DNA of 64,000 nucleotides from Nipponacmea schrenckii (GCA_030562195.1 JAUJPP010000003.1:46072602-46136601), one strand, 5' to 3'; positions 21,708 to 33,609 are shown, numbered from the stretch's first letter. A program made the numbers and translations. The notes: generated by a model not told the origin, from the letters alone.

Positions 21708-24539
21708 TTTGATGGAAAATTCGGATACAATTTCTCTCCATGTTTCTGATCTGTTGAGGTTATTGTAGTGCCGTGATTTCATACAACTCAGCAGATCAGA
21801 GTCTGAATACATCTTAATATAATGTTTCTACTGTAACTAATGTACCTTGTGATCATATTTCTGCGACCAATTCACCTGGTGACTTCATTTCTTAAAGCAA
21901 ATGTCATATGACCAAACTACCCTGGTGACGATATGAAGAAATTCCTGTGACAATTATGCTAGTGAAAAAGATTTTGTGAGCACTTTTATTTCTGTTTATG
22001 ATTCAGTTACAGTTTTGATGTTGAATATCAGAAAAATTAGTCTCAAAACCAGGTTGTTGTAAGAAGAAATATTGTATTTATCCCTAAAGTTCAATTACAT
22101 TTACCAGTTAAAATGTGGATACAGTTTGAGACTCCACTGATCTTACATAAGGGGCAAAATCATTGTTATTTGGAACTTTTTTCAATAATTAGGCAACAAT
22201 TTGTGTACTGAATTACTGATGTCTATTACTTGTCTTCCTCTTCTTAACCAATAACCAGAGATATACCCGAGGTTAATTCTCATAAAAAAGACACTAAATT
22301 TAGTTGACGCTTCTGTTTTCTTACTAAAACCCAATTTATCTAATAAGAAAAGATGTGTTGGTTTTAAAGCGAAGAAAATTGGTGGTACTAGAATAAAATT
22401 CCCTGTGGATGCAATGTCACACTGAATCCATATTGAAAGCTTTGCCTGATGAAATTTTAATGAATCTAATATAACGCGAATTAACTTAGACCCACATCTC
22501 AGTTAAAGTCTTATTTGCACACAGACTAAAGTGGAAAGATAGAGTATAAAGTCATTATATTGGAAATCCTGTAAGATTAGGCGACATGGCACTAGAAGCA
22601 CGTGTCAAACAATTTTAGCTTGACACCCACCAATCAGGTTAAAGCTCGTGTACATCACGCGGTCTTAACGCGTGTTAGCTTGACGATGTCATATGATGGT
22701 TGAGAGGAGATGAGCCTTGGTGTAAATTAAGAAAGCCAAAACCCTCTTATACCTCAATAAATTATTTAAACTGATGTTGATGTTGGGTGATATATGCTTC
22801 TAACACGTTTAACTTAAGTAATTTAATCAAGTTTGATGGTGTTGTTATTCCCGACAAGTACGAAGTGATTCTATAAAGAAAGACAAGCTTGTCTTCACGT
22901 TAACACTATTTTAAATTATCTTAGAGTGGATTACATTAACAAACGTGTTAACTTGGCTTTTCATAATTCAATAGAAAACTTTATATACTGACATTAACTT
23001 GGAAGGGAAAATCTATATCTTGTTAATTGCTTTCTGGAAATTACAAAATTTTATTGTTCATGAAATTTTGCAGCTACATAAAGAGAATCGTCTTCAATAA
23101 CTACAGAAATGATAAATTTGGTTAACTTTTGGTTAGTCACCTCGTCATTCATACGTATATATTTATTCAAACCGGAAGGGAAATGTAGGATTTGTCTTTG
23201 CCGTCGAGGTATATTTTAAGTCGCTATTCACAATCACAAATGATCGCAGTCCAGTACTGTAGGGTTAGCTCGAGACCCAAGCTCGAATACTTCAATTAGT
23301 TCATCATAATCATGTGACCAGCAAATCTTGCGCTCAAATATCAGCAGCATACCTTTCAATAGTTTCAGGGTGGAAAGGTGTATTCAGTTACCGTAGAGAT
23401 GACGGTGAATGGCTACTGCGTTAGCTTTTACACCAGAGGATGTTCCAGGCATTCAACAATTGGTATTGCGGGTCATAGACAAACTGCATGCAGGTCATCA
23501 GAAAATATGATGGTATTTTTCGACCTCTACGTGCTAGCAACATTTTTGCTTGTTTGTGTGTTCTAAATGGATGTTCGTCTATGATTTTCAAACGTTGCTG
23601 TAAATTGGGAAAAGTTCCTTTAAACTCAAAAGATCTGCTGCAACAGGCGAGTGCCAAATCACTATCATAATTCGGAAAAAAGCTTCAAGGTTTGGTTTTA
23701 GATCAGCTGTTGTTAAATAGCAATTTTTGGCAGATTTCTGAAAATTCAATAACCATACACTAGCGTAGGCCTATGTGCGAACACTAAATTGATGAAAAAT
23801 GACTGCCTTTATGAACACTGCTCTCGAGAAACCTAATAGATCTTTTAAGTTAACATTGATATTCATGATAAAACTGGATACAACCACAAAAAAATCATAA
23901 CCTACAAATCCGACACGAGTCATGTTATATATAGAAATACATTATACGGTGACTTAATCTGTCGATTTGTTATGTCGAGGCGAAGATTCAAAATGGTAAG
24001 GTTTTGGTGCCCCCCTTCAGTAGTGGTGCTCAGGAACTCCTATTTCAATCACTACACTTAACTCCAAATGTTACGAGATAGCTGAATTGCGACGCATAGT
24101 CACAAAAAGGGTTATATGTCTCAAAGAAGAGTACATCGTTCAGTAAAGGAAACGGTTAGATGTAATAAATATCGTTAGAATAGAATATGCGGAAAGCCCG
24201 GACAACTTTCTGATCCACTGTCAGAGGTCTTGCAGGTGGGTAGAATCACGAAATGTTCTGATACAGACAATAATAACACTGTTTTTGCAACCCTTGTGTA
24301 CCCTTTTTCATTCGACCTTCTTGAGTTTATGCATGTCACGTTTCATCAAAAACGAATCGAAACGTCGGATGCTATCTCACTCACTACAGATGCTATGAGA
24401 TCTTTTGTGGAAAGCTGTTGGCGTAATCCTTGCGTCTCAACATTCAAACAAACTAGTTCGACGTGGCAAGCGACCGACTGTTCTAAAATGTTTTGGTATA
24501 TGTACATCATAAATATTAGTTCAAGCAGTCTACTAGTTT
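21708..24539. other. Intergenic sequence downstream of NTHL1
   Basis: Contains the NTHL1 3' untranslated region at the start and then AT-rich sequence. A block at about 23380-23660 has slightly higher complexity and short frames on both strands, but nothing I can recognise. No gene supported. Confidence 0.4.
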
Positions 24540-24891
24540 CAGTGATCTTAAGGCTTAGCAGTGCCTTATCCTGAGGGTCCAGGGTTCGATCCCGGCAAAG
24601 GTCGAGATGAACTTTCGGATTTTTCAGCCCGTTTTCCCCTTGTCAGTGAGGGAGGGACTGACATGGAAAAAGCGTCTAGTCGTTCGGATGGGACAATAAA
24701 CCGAGGCCCCGTGTGCTACAGGTTGTGCACGTTAAAGATCCCTCGACAGTTGGAAATCGCAAAAAGAGTAGGCTAATGCCGCTGTCCTGGCAAAATTTCC
24801 CTCATTGCACACTGCATGGCGTTGCCCGTCTTCATTAGCCCATAAGGTGCAGAAGAGTAGGATGTAAAACTCTATTCATTTCATTTCATTT
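24540..24891 (+). mobile_element. tRNA-derived SINE with conserved central domain
   Basis: Box B (GGTTCGATCCC, 24583-24593) marks a tRNA-related head; box A is degenerate (aaggcttagcagtg). A GC-richer central domain follows, including gtcgttcggatgggac and aaaccgaggccccgtgtg, a sequence I recognise as widespread in invertebrate SINEs. The 3' end is attagcccataaggtgcaga followed by an ATTTC pentanucleotide tail. That tail resembles the 3' end of the LINE at 27499-33031. Confidence 0.75.
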
Positions 24892-27485
24892 TTTCAGAAA
24901 AAAACGTAGTTTGTTGGTGGTATTATATATATTTGATAGTAGAAAACATATAATTATGATGACTTTAATGAATCAAATATTGTATTTTAATCTGACATTG
25001 GACAAAATAAATTTATCACTTCAGTGTGCAATCTAGAAATTATCCCCCTTTAAATACGACATGTAACATTTTATATTATATATTTTACAATTCTTGTTTA
25101 TTTAGTCTAAATAATAATGGTAAATTCTCCAGGTACCCAATATATTTAATAAGGATAGAAGATAGGTTTAATTTTGACAGAATGCCACAACTATTGCTGA
25201 AGATGACTATAATTTATAATTTTTTCATCAGTGCCTGGTTGGAATGAAAGATATGTGATCATTAGAGTGTCAAAAACTGAAGATGTAATAATAGGTTTCA
25301 AATATTGATTAAACATCTAACGTATTATTTCTATAATTTATTATTAGTTTGCTACTGTATTTTTTTAACCAGTTTAAAAAAACAATTGCTTAAAATATAA
25401 CCAACATCGTGTAAAGATTCTGAAGTGACACGTTTCATGGCCAAGAATCTGTCTGTTATAAATGCCTAACCCGAAGACACTTTAGTTAGTTCTACAAGGT
25501 AAATACGGACCTACATTATCTTTATAGGCCACATTAGATGCATTATGTTGTTAGATTAAATAAAATAAACAGAACCCGATTAAAGACGACCATACTCTGA
25601 ACAGAAAAGAGAACATGGCCGTTTGTTTTATGTCAAACTTTGCAGATATTTAGGATGATTTCTCGCCTCGATCCACTTTGTTAATTTTATTAGGAAGTAA
25701 AGTTCTGTTTATACTCGACCAGCTAATTCTATCATTATAAAACACGCCATGATTTTATTAGATTATAACGTCTAATTTAGAAAGAACAGCGGGAGTGAAT
25801 GGAACAGCCATGTACAAATGATTAGGTAATTGATCATATTATTGTCTAACGGCTTTTCTTCTTTCTTAATTATTAAGTTAGAAAAAGACCAGCATTGCTT
25901 AGTTTGATATCAATTAGCTAGATATAAACACCGTCGATAAGTATAATCAGATAATTGATAATTTACTTAGAAAACACACCATTAGTACGTTCACACTTCC
26001 CTTTCTTTTCTTTTTTATTTGGCTTAAATACACTAGTTAACTTGACAAATTAGGGCCACAACTTCAAAATACTAATACTTAACAGACCTATCTAACCAGC
26101 ATGATAAATTACATAAAGATCCTGTAATATTCATAGAAGCCAAATTACGTTCTCCATCCTAATCATGTTCACCATCTTTCCTCTTCATCATTTGATCGAC
26201 GACTCTGCCAGAGAACAAGAGAAGCCCTGACTGAGACTATAGCAGGCAGTCTATGCTCATCATTCTGAATTATTTTGGCAATTCTGGGACACGGCATTGT
26301 TTCAGACAGACCACGTATAGCTTGTTTATTTGGTATAATTAGTATTTGGCTGTTTGACTAACTCATGAGTGAAAACTGCTTTGTGGTTTCTATTCAAGAT
26401 ACAATTCAATCAAGTAATTTTGATTAAAAGCTCTTACTTTTACCGATTCGTACAATGTATTGGAAGAGTTTATCAAGGAAAACATCGGTATTTAGATTGA
26501 CTGTTTTAGTAGTAATTGAACTCGGAGGTTGTAATCAAGGTATGATATAACAATAGAAAATAAAGTATAATATAATTACATTTCCGTTCCATCTATTATA
26601 CTCATATAAATATATAATGTAAAATATCAACAAGATTATATCTTATTATTTCATCGGCTTCAACACTCAGTCAAAAATATACTTTTTTAGTCTGCTTAAT
26701 TCAATATAATGTTACATGTAATTAAGTTAATAGTATTCCAATTACACCTCGTGTCAAACACAACAGATCGACTCAAGTTAACACTTCTATATCTATACTG
26801 TTACATGATGCATTTACAACAATAACAAAACAATTGTATCAACCAATCATGTTATATTAGCAAACAATATCCCATCCAAAGGGTTCACTTATGAATAGCA
26901 AAGTGTTTGGATTTTTCTTTTCAGCAAAGAAAATCGAGAGAAAATTTATAAATGAATCTACTTGTTTGGGCCTTAAGACATAATTTTTTTAAATTCTCGA
27001 TTATTGCTATTGTACTATATTTTGCAGATATGTATTAATTTAATGAGTCCCGTCTCAGTTTGGAACGAGAGAAGCTTGCCGATGCCCACATTGCAGATTT
27101 GTTCGACTTGATCTGAAGAATGGCTACACTCCGTCAGTACAAAAAAATCCGAAAGAGATTAAGATCCCAAGCTTTTAAATCAGTTTTCATGAATTAAACT
27201 AATGGAATTGTTCGTTTTCTTGACATCCCATTTACCAGTAACAAACTTATAAGAATACGATACCGCGTATCATATATTGTTCTATTGAATTATATGATAC
27301 ATAATTAAGTTGTAATAATTCTAGTACTGATTAACTTAATGGAAATTAATCCATCAACCTTTACTTTGTTTGGAAAATCATTAAATACTTTATTAAGTTA
27401 TAGAAAATGCCAAGACTATAATATAATATACATATATACTCGATTATATCGCCCTTACAAGATGCGGGTAATACTTAAGTACACC
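24892..27485. other. Intergenic sequence, two weak exon-like segments
   Basis: AT-rich. A short frame at 26456-26539 begins with an ATG, encodes a hydrophobic stretch that could be a signal peptide, and stops at a GTATGA donor; a downstream partner exon was not found. A second segment near 27059-27170 resembles part of a nuclear-receptor zinc finger. Neither is enough to call a gene. Confidence 0.3.
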
Positions 27486-27744
27486 ACTGAAAAAGCAAAT
27501 GAAATGAAATGAAATGAAATGTATTTAAGTGCATCAGCACCAAAACGGGCTATATAGCACTTGAATGCGATTTAAAATACAACAAAAATTAAAACTAGAA
27601 AATCAATACATTAAAATAAAAATTATCACAGAAAACCCAAAAAGGGCAACAATACAATGCTAAAAACAATATCACAGAATAGTTGTAACCCAAAATGGGC
27701 TAAAAACAAAATAGCAAAAACAAAACTATAACACAAAATATATT

Positions 27745-28482
27745 TTAAAATTTAAAATATAGATTAGTCTGTTTTAAAAACGCGACAACCTTCTCATAAA
27801 GAGAAGGTTGCGCAATCAGATGGAACAAGGATCTAGCACGGTAGTGCTGAGATCTTATGGGTTTGAGATGCGTGCACTCAATCAGAATGTGTTTCACTGT
27901 CAGGCGAACCTGGCAGTGCTGACAGACTGTTTGAGGCTCTCGCTTAAGCAGGTAACAGTTGGTAAGGTGAGTATGTCCAAGAAGAGAGCGGCACAAAACA
28001 ACTTCATTTCTCCTGTTGGCACAATAGGAGGATGGCCAATCCCCCAAGAGAGGCTTGATGGCATGAAGTTTGTTTGTATCTGCAGCATCCCATTTTTGCT
28101 GCCATCGTTGCAAAATAAAAGTCCTTATCACCGACTTAAAGTCGGTGTAAGGCAAGGAAAAGGGGGAGGCCGGCAGTGACAAAGCAGCCTTAGCCGCCGC
28201 ATCTGCCCGGTCATTCCCCCGTATATCCATGTGACTGGGGAGCCAACAAAGGACAATGTCCCTTTTGGGTCCCGAGAGCTTGTAAATATCTCCGATTATT
28301 GGGTGCACAAGCTGGATGTTATGAATAGCTTGCAATGCGGACAAAGAATCAGAATAGATTATACATTTTTGTAATGATGGTGACTGAAAGAACTCGAGTG
28401 CCTGTAAAATGGCAATGAGTTCTGCAGTAAAAATAGAGGCTGCTGGTGGAAGAGATACAGACAGGACTTCGGATGGCGTCAC
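27745..28482 (-). pseudogene. LINE ORF2, RNase H and C-terminal domain
   Basis: A 245-codon frame. RNase H signatures are AELIAILQALEFF, IIYSDSLSALQAI and WLPSHMDIRGNDRADAAAK, which supply the acidic residues expected of the family. A Cys/His motif near the C-terminus (CQHCQVRLTVKHILIEC) matches the zinc-like motif that ends many I-group ORF2 proteins. The frame is separated from the reverse transcriptase part (ending at 28544) by a stop and frame change. Confidence 0.85.
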
Positions 28483-28543
28483 GGTAGCGGCTGCTACCTT
28501 ATCACCATCCTTAGACCCATCTGTATAGAAAGGAGAATAATCC

Positions 28544-29950
28544 CTATTTAGTCCTTAATTCAAGAAATTTAGACTTGAAGACGATAGAGCTTGTCTGTGA
28601 TTTCTTATTGGTTGATAGACTAAAGTCAATCTGAAATGGAGCAATAGACCACGGTGGAGTTGTGGTCATTATGAAGTCCGCAATACTGCGGACTCCAAAA
28701 GAAGAAATTGCACGAGGCTTTGCCTCGTACAGATGCTCAAAATAAGGACTAAATACAGGGCGGTGAGCCGGATGGTATGGCAAAGATGCTATTTTAATAG
28801 CATACTGCAGTGAAAGTCTGTCACGCCTGTCGTACAATGAGGGTTCGTTAGCCTCGACGTACAGACTTTCAACTGGAGTTGTGCGAAAAGCGCCTAAACT
28901 GATCCTAAGTCCTTGGTTGTGTATGGTGTCAAGCTCTTTGAGGTAGGATGGACGAGCTGAACCATACACCTGGCACCCATAATCGAGCTTGGATCGAACC
29001 AAAGCTCGATATAATCGGAGGAGGACCTTACGGTCAGCTCCCCAGTCAGTGTTGGATAAGACTCTCAGTAAGTTGAGAGCTTTCAGACATTTTTTCTTGA
29101 GGATTTTAATGTGTGGACGAAAAGAAAGCTTGCTGTCAAATGTAAGACCAAGAAATTTGAATTCCTGTACTACAGGAACGACAGCATTGTCCAAACGTAG
29201 CACTGGGTCAAGGTGCAAACCTCTTCTTTTACAGAAATGCATGCAGACGGTCTTGGCTTTCGAAAATCGAAATCCATTGTCAGTTGCCCATTGCTGTAGA
29301 TTGTTTAAGCAAAGCTGCAACTGACGCTCGATCGTCTGCATGTTAGTAGAACTGTAACACATCTGAAAGTCATCAACATACAGAGAGCCATCAACCCCCC
29401 GTCTAAGGCAAGACGTGATGGAATTTATCTTGATGGAAAAAAGGGTAACGGATAATATGCTACCCTGAGGAACTCCATTATCCTGAGGAAAAGGATCGGA
29501 AAAAATGGAGCCTAGTCGTACCTTAAACGTCCTATCATGTAGGAAATTGGAGATAAATAATGGCAATCTTCCTCGAAAACCGAAGTCAAAGAGATCACGA
29601 AGAATGCCATATCTCCAAGTAGTGTCATATGCCTTCTCCAAATAAAAAAATATGGCTACTAAATGGTGATTTTGGATGAAGGCGTCCCTGACGAACGATT
29701 CAAATCTAACGAGATGATCAAGAGTGCACCTTTGGGACCGAAATCCACATTGGAGGTAAGTAAGTAGATTGTTTGACTCGAGGTGTCAAACGAGCCTTCT
29801 ATTGATCATCCGTTCCATGGTTTTACAAATACAGCTGGTCAATGCAATAGGGCGATAATTAGTAGGATTCGTAGGATCCTTACCAGGTTTAGGAATGGGA
29901 ACAATGGTAGCAATCCTCCACGAAGGCGGGAAGACGCCGTCATCCCAAAT
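28544..29950 (-). pseudogene. LINE ORF2, reverse transcriptase
   Basis: The palm motif SLYVDDFQMCYS is intact. In motif A the sequence reads FFYLEKAYDTTW: the codon at 29642-29644 (TAT on the minus strand) gives Tyr where the catalytic Asp belongs. An in-frame TGA lies upstream near 29790 (RLV-stop-HLE). The open part from 29641 is 365 codons. Further upstream the same frame reads VPIPKPGKDPTNPTNYRPIA, a typical reverse transcriptase N-terminal motif. Confidence 0.85.
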
Positions 29951-29954
29951 CTGG

Positions 29955-30720
29955 TTAAATATAAGTAAAAGTTTTTTTTAATGTTGGGTAAAGAAGATGT
30001 TTGAGGATCTGATAATGAATATCGTCAGGCCCAGTAGCTGTATCATGAGCCTGTTTTAAAGAATACTTTAGTTCAGATATAGTAAATTTTTCGTTATAAT
30101 ATTCCTCATTTTTAGATGTAAAATTTAACCTTTTCCTCTCTTCCCGGAGACGGACTCTCTGGAAAGCATAAGAGGAAAAGTTTGAGGATGAATTGAAAGA
30201 AAAATTACTTCCCAACGAATTAGCAATATCTGGTAGTGTGGTAAGCGTTGAACCATCTACTTGTAGATGGTTCACAGATATTTTATCCGCTTTACCCTTG
30301 ATCCTACGAATCCTATCCCAGACTGATTTGGAAGACGTACGACTGTTGATCCTTGACACGTACTCCTGCCATGATGACCTCTTTGCCTGGCGGATAGTCC
30401 GCCTGGCTTTGGCCCGTGCAATGCGAAAAGAGGCCATGTTGTCATCGGAAGGAGAACGTTCAAGCAATCGTAAAACACGATTACGTTCTTTCAGTGCTGT
30501 CTTACTGTCTTCATTAAACCATGGTTTATTGAATCGTTTTTCTGCTTCATCTAGATCATCCTGAGGAAAAGAAGAAATGCAAAGCGCCTCAAAGAGGGGC
30601 CAATTAGCTTTAGAGAGTTTCCATCTTTGTGGCCTGTCTACTGGTGAAGGACCATTATTCCGTAGAATTACAGGATAATGATCACTGTGGCAGAGATCGT
30701 CATGGACACTCCAAGAAAAT
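29955..30720 (-). pseudogene. LINE ORF2, linker between endonuclease and reverse transcriptase
   Basis: A 170-codon open part that links the endonuclease to the reverse transcriptase; its end carries LKQAHDTATGPDDIHYQILK, the typical reverse transcriptase start. A frameshift at a run of T's near 29975 disconnects it from the following domain. In a second frame upstream the endonuclease motif CHSDHYPV is still readable. Confidence 0.75.
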
Positions 30721-31300
30721 CTTGGAACAAAGATGATGAGCTAATTGTCAGATCTAGATGAGAAAAGGTTTTTGTTCTTGAGCAGAAATATGTAGGCGAT
30801 TCGTCATTAAAGATACAAAGGTCGTTGTCATATATGAAGTCAGCTATTAATTTTCCTCTGTTGTTGTCATTAGAATGGTGACCATTGAAATCTCCGAGCA
30901 AAATGCAAGGAGATGGAAGCTGGGCAACAAGGTCATCCAGGTCTCTGGGGTTTAGAGTGGAGTTAGGTGGCAAATAGATGGAGCAGAGGGTAATAGGCAC
31001 ATGGAGTGTTACTCGCACGGCAATTACCTGCAGAGGAGAATTGAGTGTGACTTCGGACTGGGCAACGTTTCTATTAACAATAATAGAAACACCACCCGAG
31101 ACCTTGTCATCACCAGTGCCATAATGGTGGTAATAAACAAAATGTTTAAATGGCACTAAATGTAAATCCGTTGACTTGAGGAATGTCTCTTGCAGACAAA
31201 AAGCCAACGGATTGTATTGTTGGATTAATAGCCGAACTTCATAAAGATTATGACTTAAACCTCGACAATTCCATTGCATTATATTATTTTTTGGATGCAT
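30668..31300 (-). pseudogene. LINE ORF2, apurinic-type endonuclease
   Basis: 210 codons with MQWNCRGL, FCLQETFL, SIYLPPN, LLGDFNGHH and FSHLDLTI, the ordered motifs of the exonuclease-endonuclease-phosphatase fold. The final SDH motif is in another frame (near 30690), so a one-base frameshift has cut the domain. The start at 31300 lies just after the ORF1 stop at 31303. Confidence 0.85.
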
Positions 31301-31302
31301 CG

Positions 31303-31715
31303 TCAGGGTGGTTTAATTGGACTACGAGGGTTGCGGTAAGGGGGGTTGAGAACTTCCGCATCAACCTCGGAAGCCTCCATATCTATACTATCAGATATGG
31401 CAGACTTCAATAAATCTCTACCTCCCTTTTTGGAGGAGGATACATTTTTTTTACCGGACTTGTCATTTTTAGAAAAACTTTCGCTACTTTTAGCTCTGGA
31501 CTGTTTACCAGTCCCTTTTGGCTGAATGTCTTTAGATGGTATAATACATGTAGAATTACGATCATCAGCACTTGACTTCTCAATTTGAGGAGTCTGAGTA
31601 GCTGATGATGTAGATGCAGTTGTTTCTGGACCAGATGGTAACAAGGCTGGAGATGGTAATGGTAATCTCTGCAGCCAAGAAACGTCGGTTTGGCATTCTA
31701 CAAATTTTGTAGATG
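31303..31715 (-). pseudogene. LINE ORF1, C-terminal part
   Basis: A hydrophilic Ser/Lys-rich frame that is the tail of ORF1, ending immediately before ORF2. Coding can be followed back to about 31715 (TKFVECQTDVSWLQRLPLPS). It is separated from the zinc-knuckle part by about 440 bp of unrelated sequence. Confidence 0.65.
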
Positions 31716-32156
31716 CCTTAAAGGAGCCCAGGCTTGATTTTTAGGGGTCGTTTTGGGCCTTTGTTACATTTAAACAGTCCTCAGACATACTCAAGCTCTA
31801 AGAAAATCGCAAAATACCTTGAAATATACCTCAAACAAAAAATTTCACTTTTCATTTTTTTTCCGTGCTGTACGCGGCTGGTCTCCAGTCAGTCTGAAAA
31901 TTGTGTGTCCTGTTGACAAAGTCTACAATTGAAAATACGTTGTAGTCTATTTATATAGATGACCGCTATTGCACGACGGGAACGATAACTCTTTGACTAT
32001 CAAGACGAACCGTTTTCCAATATGGCGGGACGTTCGTAATTTCTTAAGGTATTATGATTTTTGAAACACGGATAATTATGGATACACATGGATTTGAAGG
32101 CTCAAATTTCAAAGGTAAGCTCTGTAGACTATTTCTGATTAGCTAACCAAAAGATT
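31716..32156. mobile_element. Unidentified insertion within LINE ORF1
   Basis: About 440 bp of non-coding sequence that interrupts ORF1. Boundaries are approximate and no target-site duplication or terminal repeat could be read. It holds a CCAATATGGCGGGA stretch near 32016 and, on the plus strand, a short ATG frame near 32088 that ends at a GTAAGC donor-like site. It may be a MITE or captured promoter-like DNA. Confidence 0.4.
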
Positions 32157-33031
32157 TCATATGTTTGAGGCTGTCGGATGATTGTCCGAAACAAATGAAG
32201 CCTGGTCCACTTTAACCACATTAGCGAAAGTCTTTCCGGAAGGAGTAGATGGAGTTGCACCTTCTACAACCTTCCTCGCTTCGGGATATGATAATTTATT
32301 TTCTATCTTTACTTTATTATTTTTTTTTTCAATTTGCCACTTGGGACAGTCTTTGGAAAATGCTGGGTGTTTTCCTTCGCAGTTGAAACAACAAGGTGCT
32401 TCAGTGCAATCCTTGCTGTCATGCCTAGTCTGTCCACAACGCGCGCATCGAATCGAACTCTTACAAGTTCGAGTCCCATGCCCGAAGCGTTGACAGTTGT
32501 AACACCTGAGAGGGTTTGGAATGTAGTGAGAAACTTTGATGTTTAGGTAGCCTACTTTTATTTCTGATGGTAAATGCGGTTGGTTGAATAAAAGAATAAA
32601 CGTGTTAGTTGGAATTAATTGGCCGTCACGACGGATGGATATCCTATCAACGTTCGTGACGCCAATATCTTTTAATTCCTCCTTCATTTCCTCAGCTGAA
32701 CATCCATTGAGGTCTGGATGTCGAATGACCCCTTTACAGGAGTTCAGTGAGAAATGAGGCGTAACTTTAATTGGAATGTTAGCTAATAAGGAGGATTTTA
32801 ATAAGAGCTCTGAATGGATTTTACGAGAGCATTCAACCAACAAGGACCCACTGCGTAATTTTTTTATTGATTTGGGCTCACTGGCAAGGCCAGTCAAACC
32901 TTTAGCAATAGCAAATGGAGATAATGATGATATTGCTTTCTCAGGGTCACTACTGTCAATGACAAGAAACCGAGGCCATGATTCGTCTGAGTTAGACGAA
33001 TCGGTCCACTGGGGGGGGGGGGGGGCGGGGG
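32157..33031 (-). pseudogene. LINE ORF1 (gag-like), zinc-knuckle part
   Basis: An RNA-binding ORF1 that starts close to the 5' edge of the element. WPRFLVIDSSDPEKAISSLS and KGVIRHPDLNGCSAEEMKEE are typical of I/Nimb ORF1. Three CCHC-type knuckles follow: CYNCQRFGHGTRTC, CARCGQTRHDSKDC and CFNCEGKHPAFSKDC. The first codons of the open frame (to 33044) come from the flanking duplication and a C/G-run, so the original start is lost or altered. Confidence 0.85.
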
Positions 33032-33044
33032 ACTGAAAAAGCAA

Positions 33045-33498
33045 TGTTTGAACAAAATAATGCAGTCTCTCTTGATAGTTGATGATCCTTGAATTAAAAA
33101 CCTTGTTGAAGCAGCACCTGATTTAAGACTATGATGGAAAGAATAGAGGACATGGCCGTTGTCGCCTCGATCCACTTTGTTAATTTTAGATGATTTTTGA
33201 ATCTGATACAGTGGTTCATGTAGACTCCGATATTAGTTGATCCTTAAATATGATACCGTAGTTCAGAAGGACTTGGCTTTGTTACTGCTATCTTTGACTT
33301 TACATAGTAAACCCTGACTTTGATATTAGGTAATCTTTGACTTTGATACTGTAACTCACATTAACTCTCCGCCAGTTGGGATGAAGGACGGACAGGCTTG
33401 GAACGTATTCAATTCTCAAGTAAGGTGGAATTGTATATTATTTTGAGAAACAAACGCAATACAGTATGGCTATCGGTCAAGGTTACATAACAGGAAGA
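33045..33498. repeat. Decayed satellite-like sequence right of the LINE
   Basis: About 33190-33370 contains diverged copies of the 'ctttgactttgatactg' satellite unit found at 37305-37933 and 45560-46030. A segment at 33144-33190 (gacatggccgtt ... cgcctcgatccactttg) also occurs near 25612-25690 with about 40 bp more in the middle. Confidence 0.6.
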
Positions 33499-33609
33499 GA
33501 GCGTAAGGGAGGTATGTAGAACTGGTGAGCCATAGATATGTATAAAGGATATCTACGGTGCTATCGGTGAATTAGATATATATAACCAATAAATTCATTA
33601 TTCTGGCGC
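33499..33609 (+). repeat. LTR-end-like repeat, copy 1
   Basis: Runs from gagcgtaagggaggta to attctggcgc, with TATAAAGG and AATAAA-like motifs in order and TGGCGC at the edge, as at the end of an LTR and its primer-binding site. A second, partly different copy is at 45656-45768. No attached coding region on the plus strand was found. Confidence 0.5.

Larger units (their letters stand above)
27499..33031 (-). mobile_element. I/Nimb-like non-LTR retrotransposon (LINE), inactive
   Basis: A 5.5-kb insertion bounded by the 13-bp direct repeat ACTGAAAAAGCAA (27486-27498 and 33032-33044). On the minus strand the order is ORF1 with three CCHC knuckles, then ORF2 with apurinic-type endonuclease, reverse transcriptase and RNase H. 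ORF2 starts 3 bp after the ORF1 stop. The 3' end is a (ATTTC)n tail instead of poly(A). RNase H together with the gag-like ORF1 points to the I group. The 5' end is a long C-run near the ORF1 start, so a short 5' piece may be missing. It is dead: an insertion in ORF1, frameshifts, a stop in reverse transcriptase and a changed catalytic residue. Confidence 0.9.

Noticed and set aside
23421..23657. Host or transposase gene near 23.5 kb
   Set aside because: Frames on both strands are short and overlapping, and no transposase motif could be identified.
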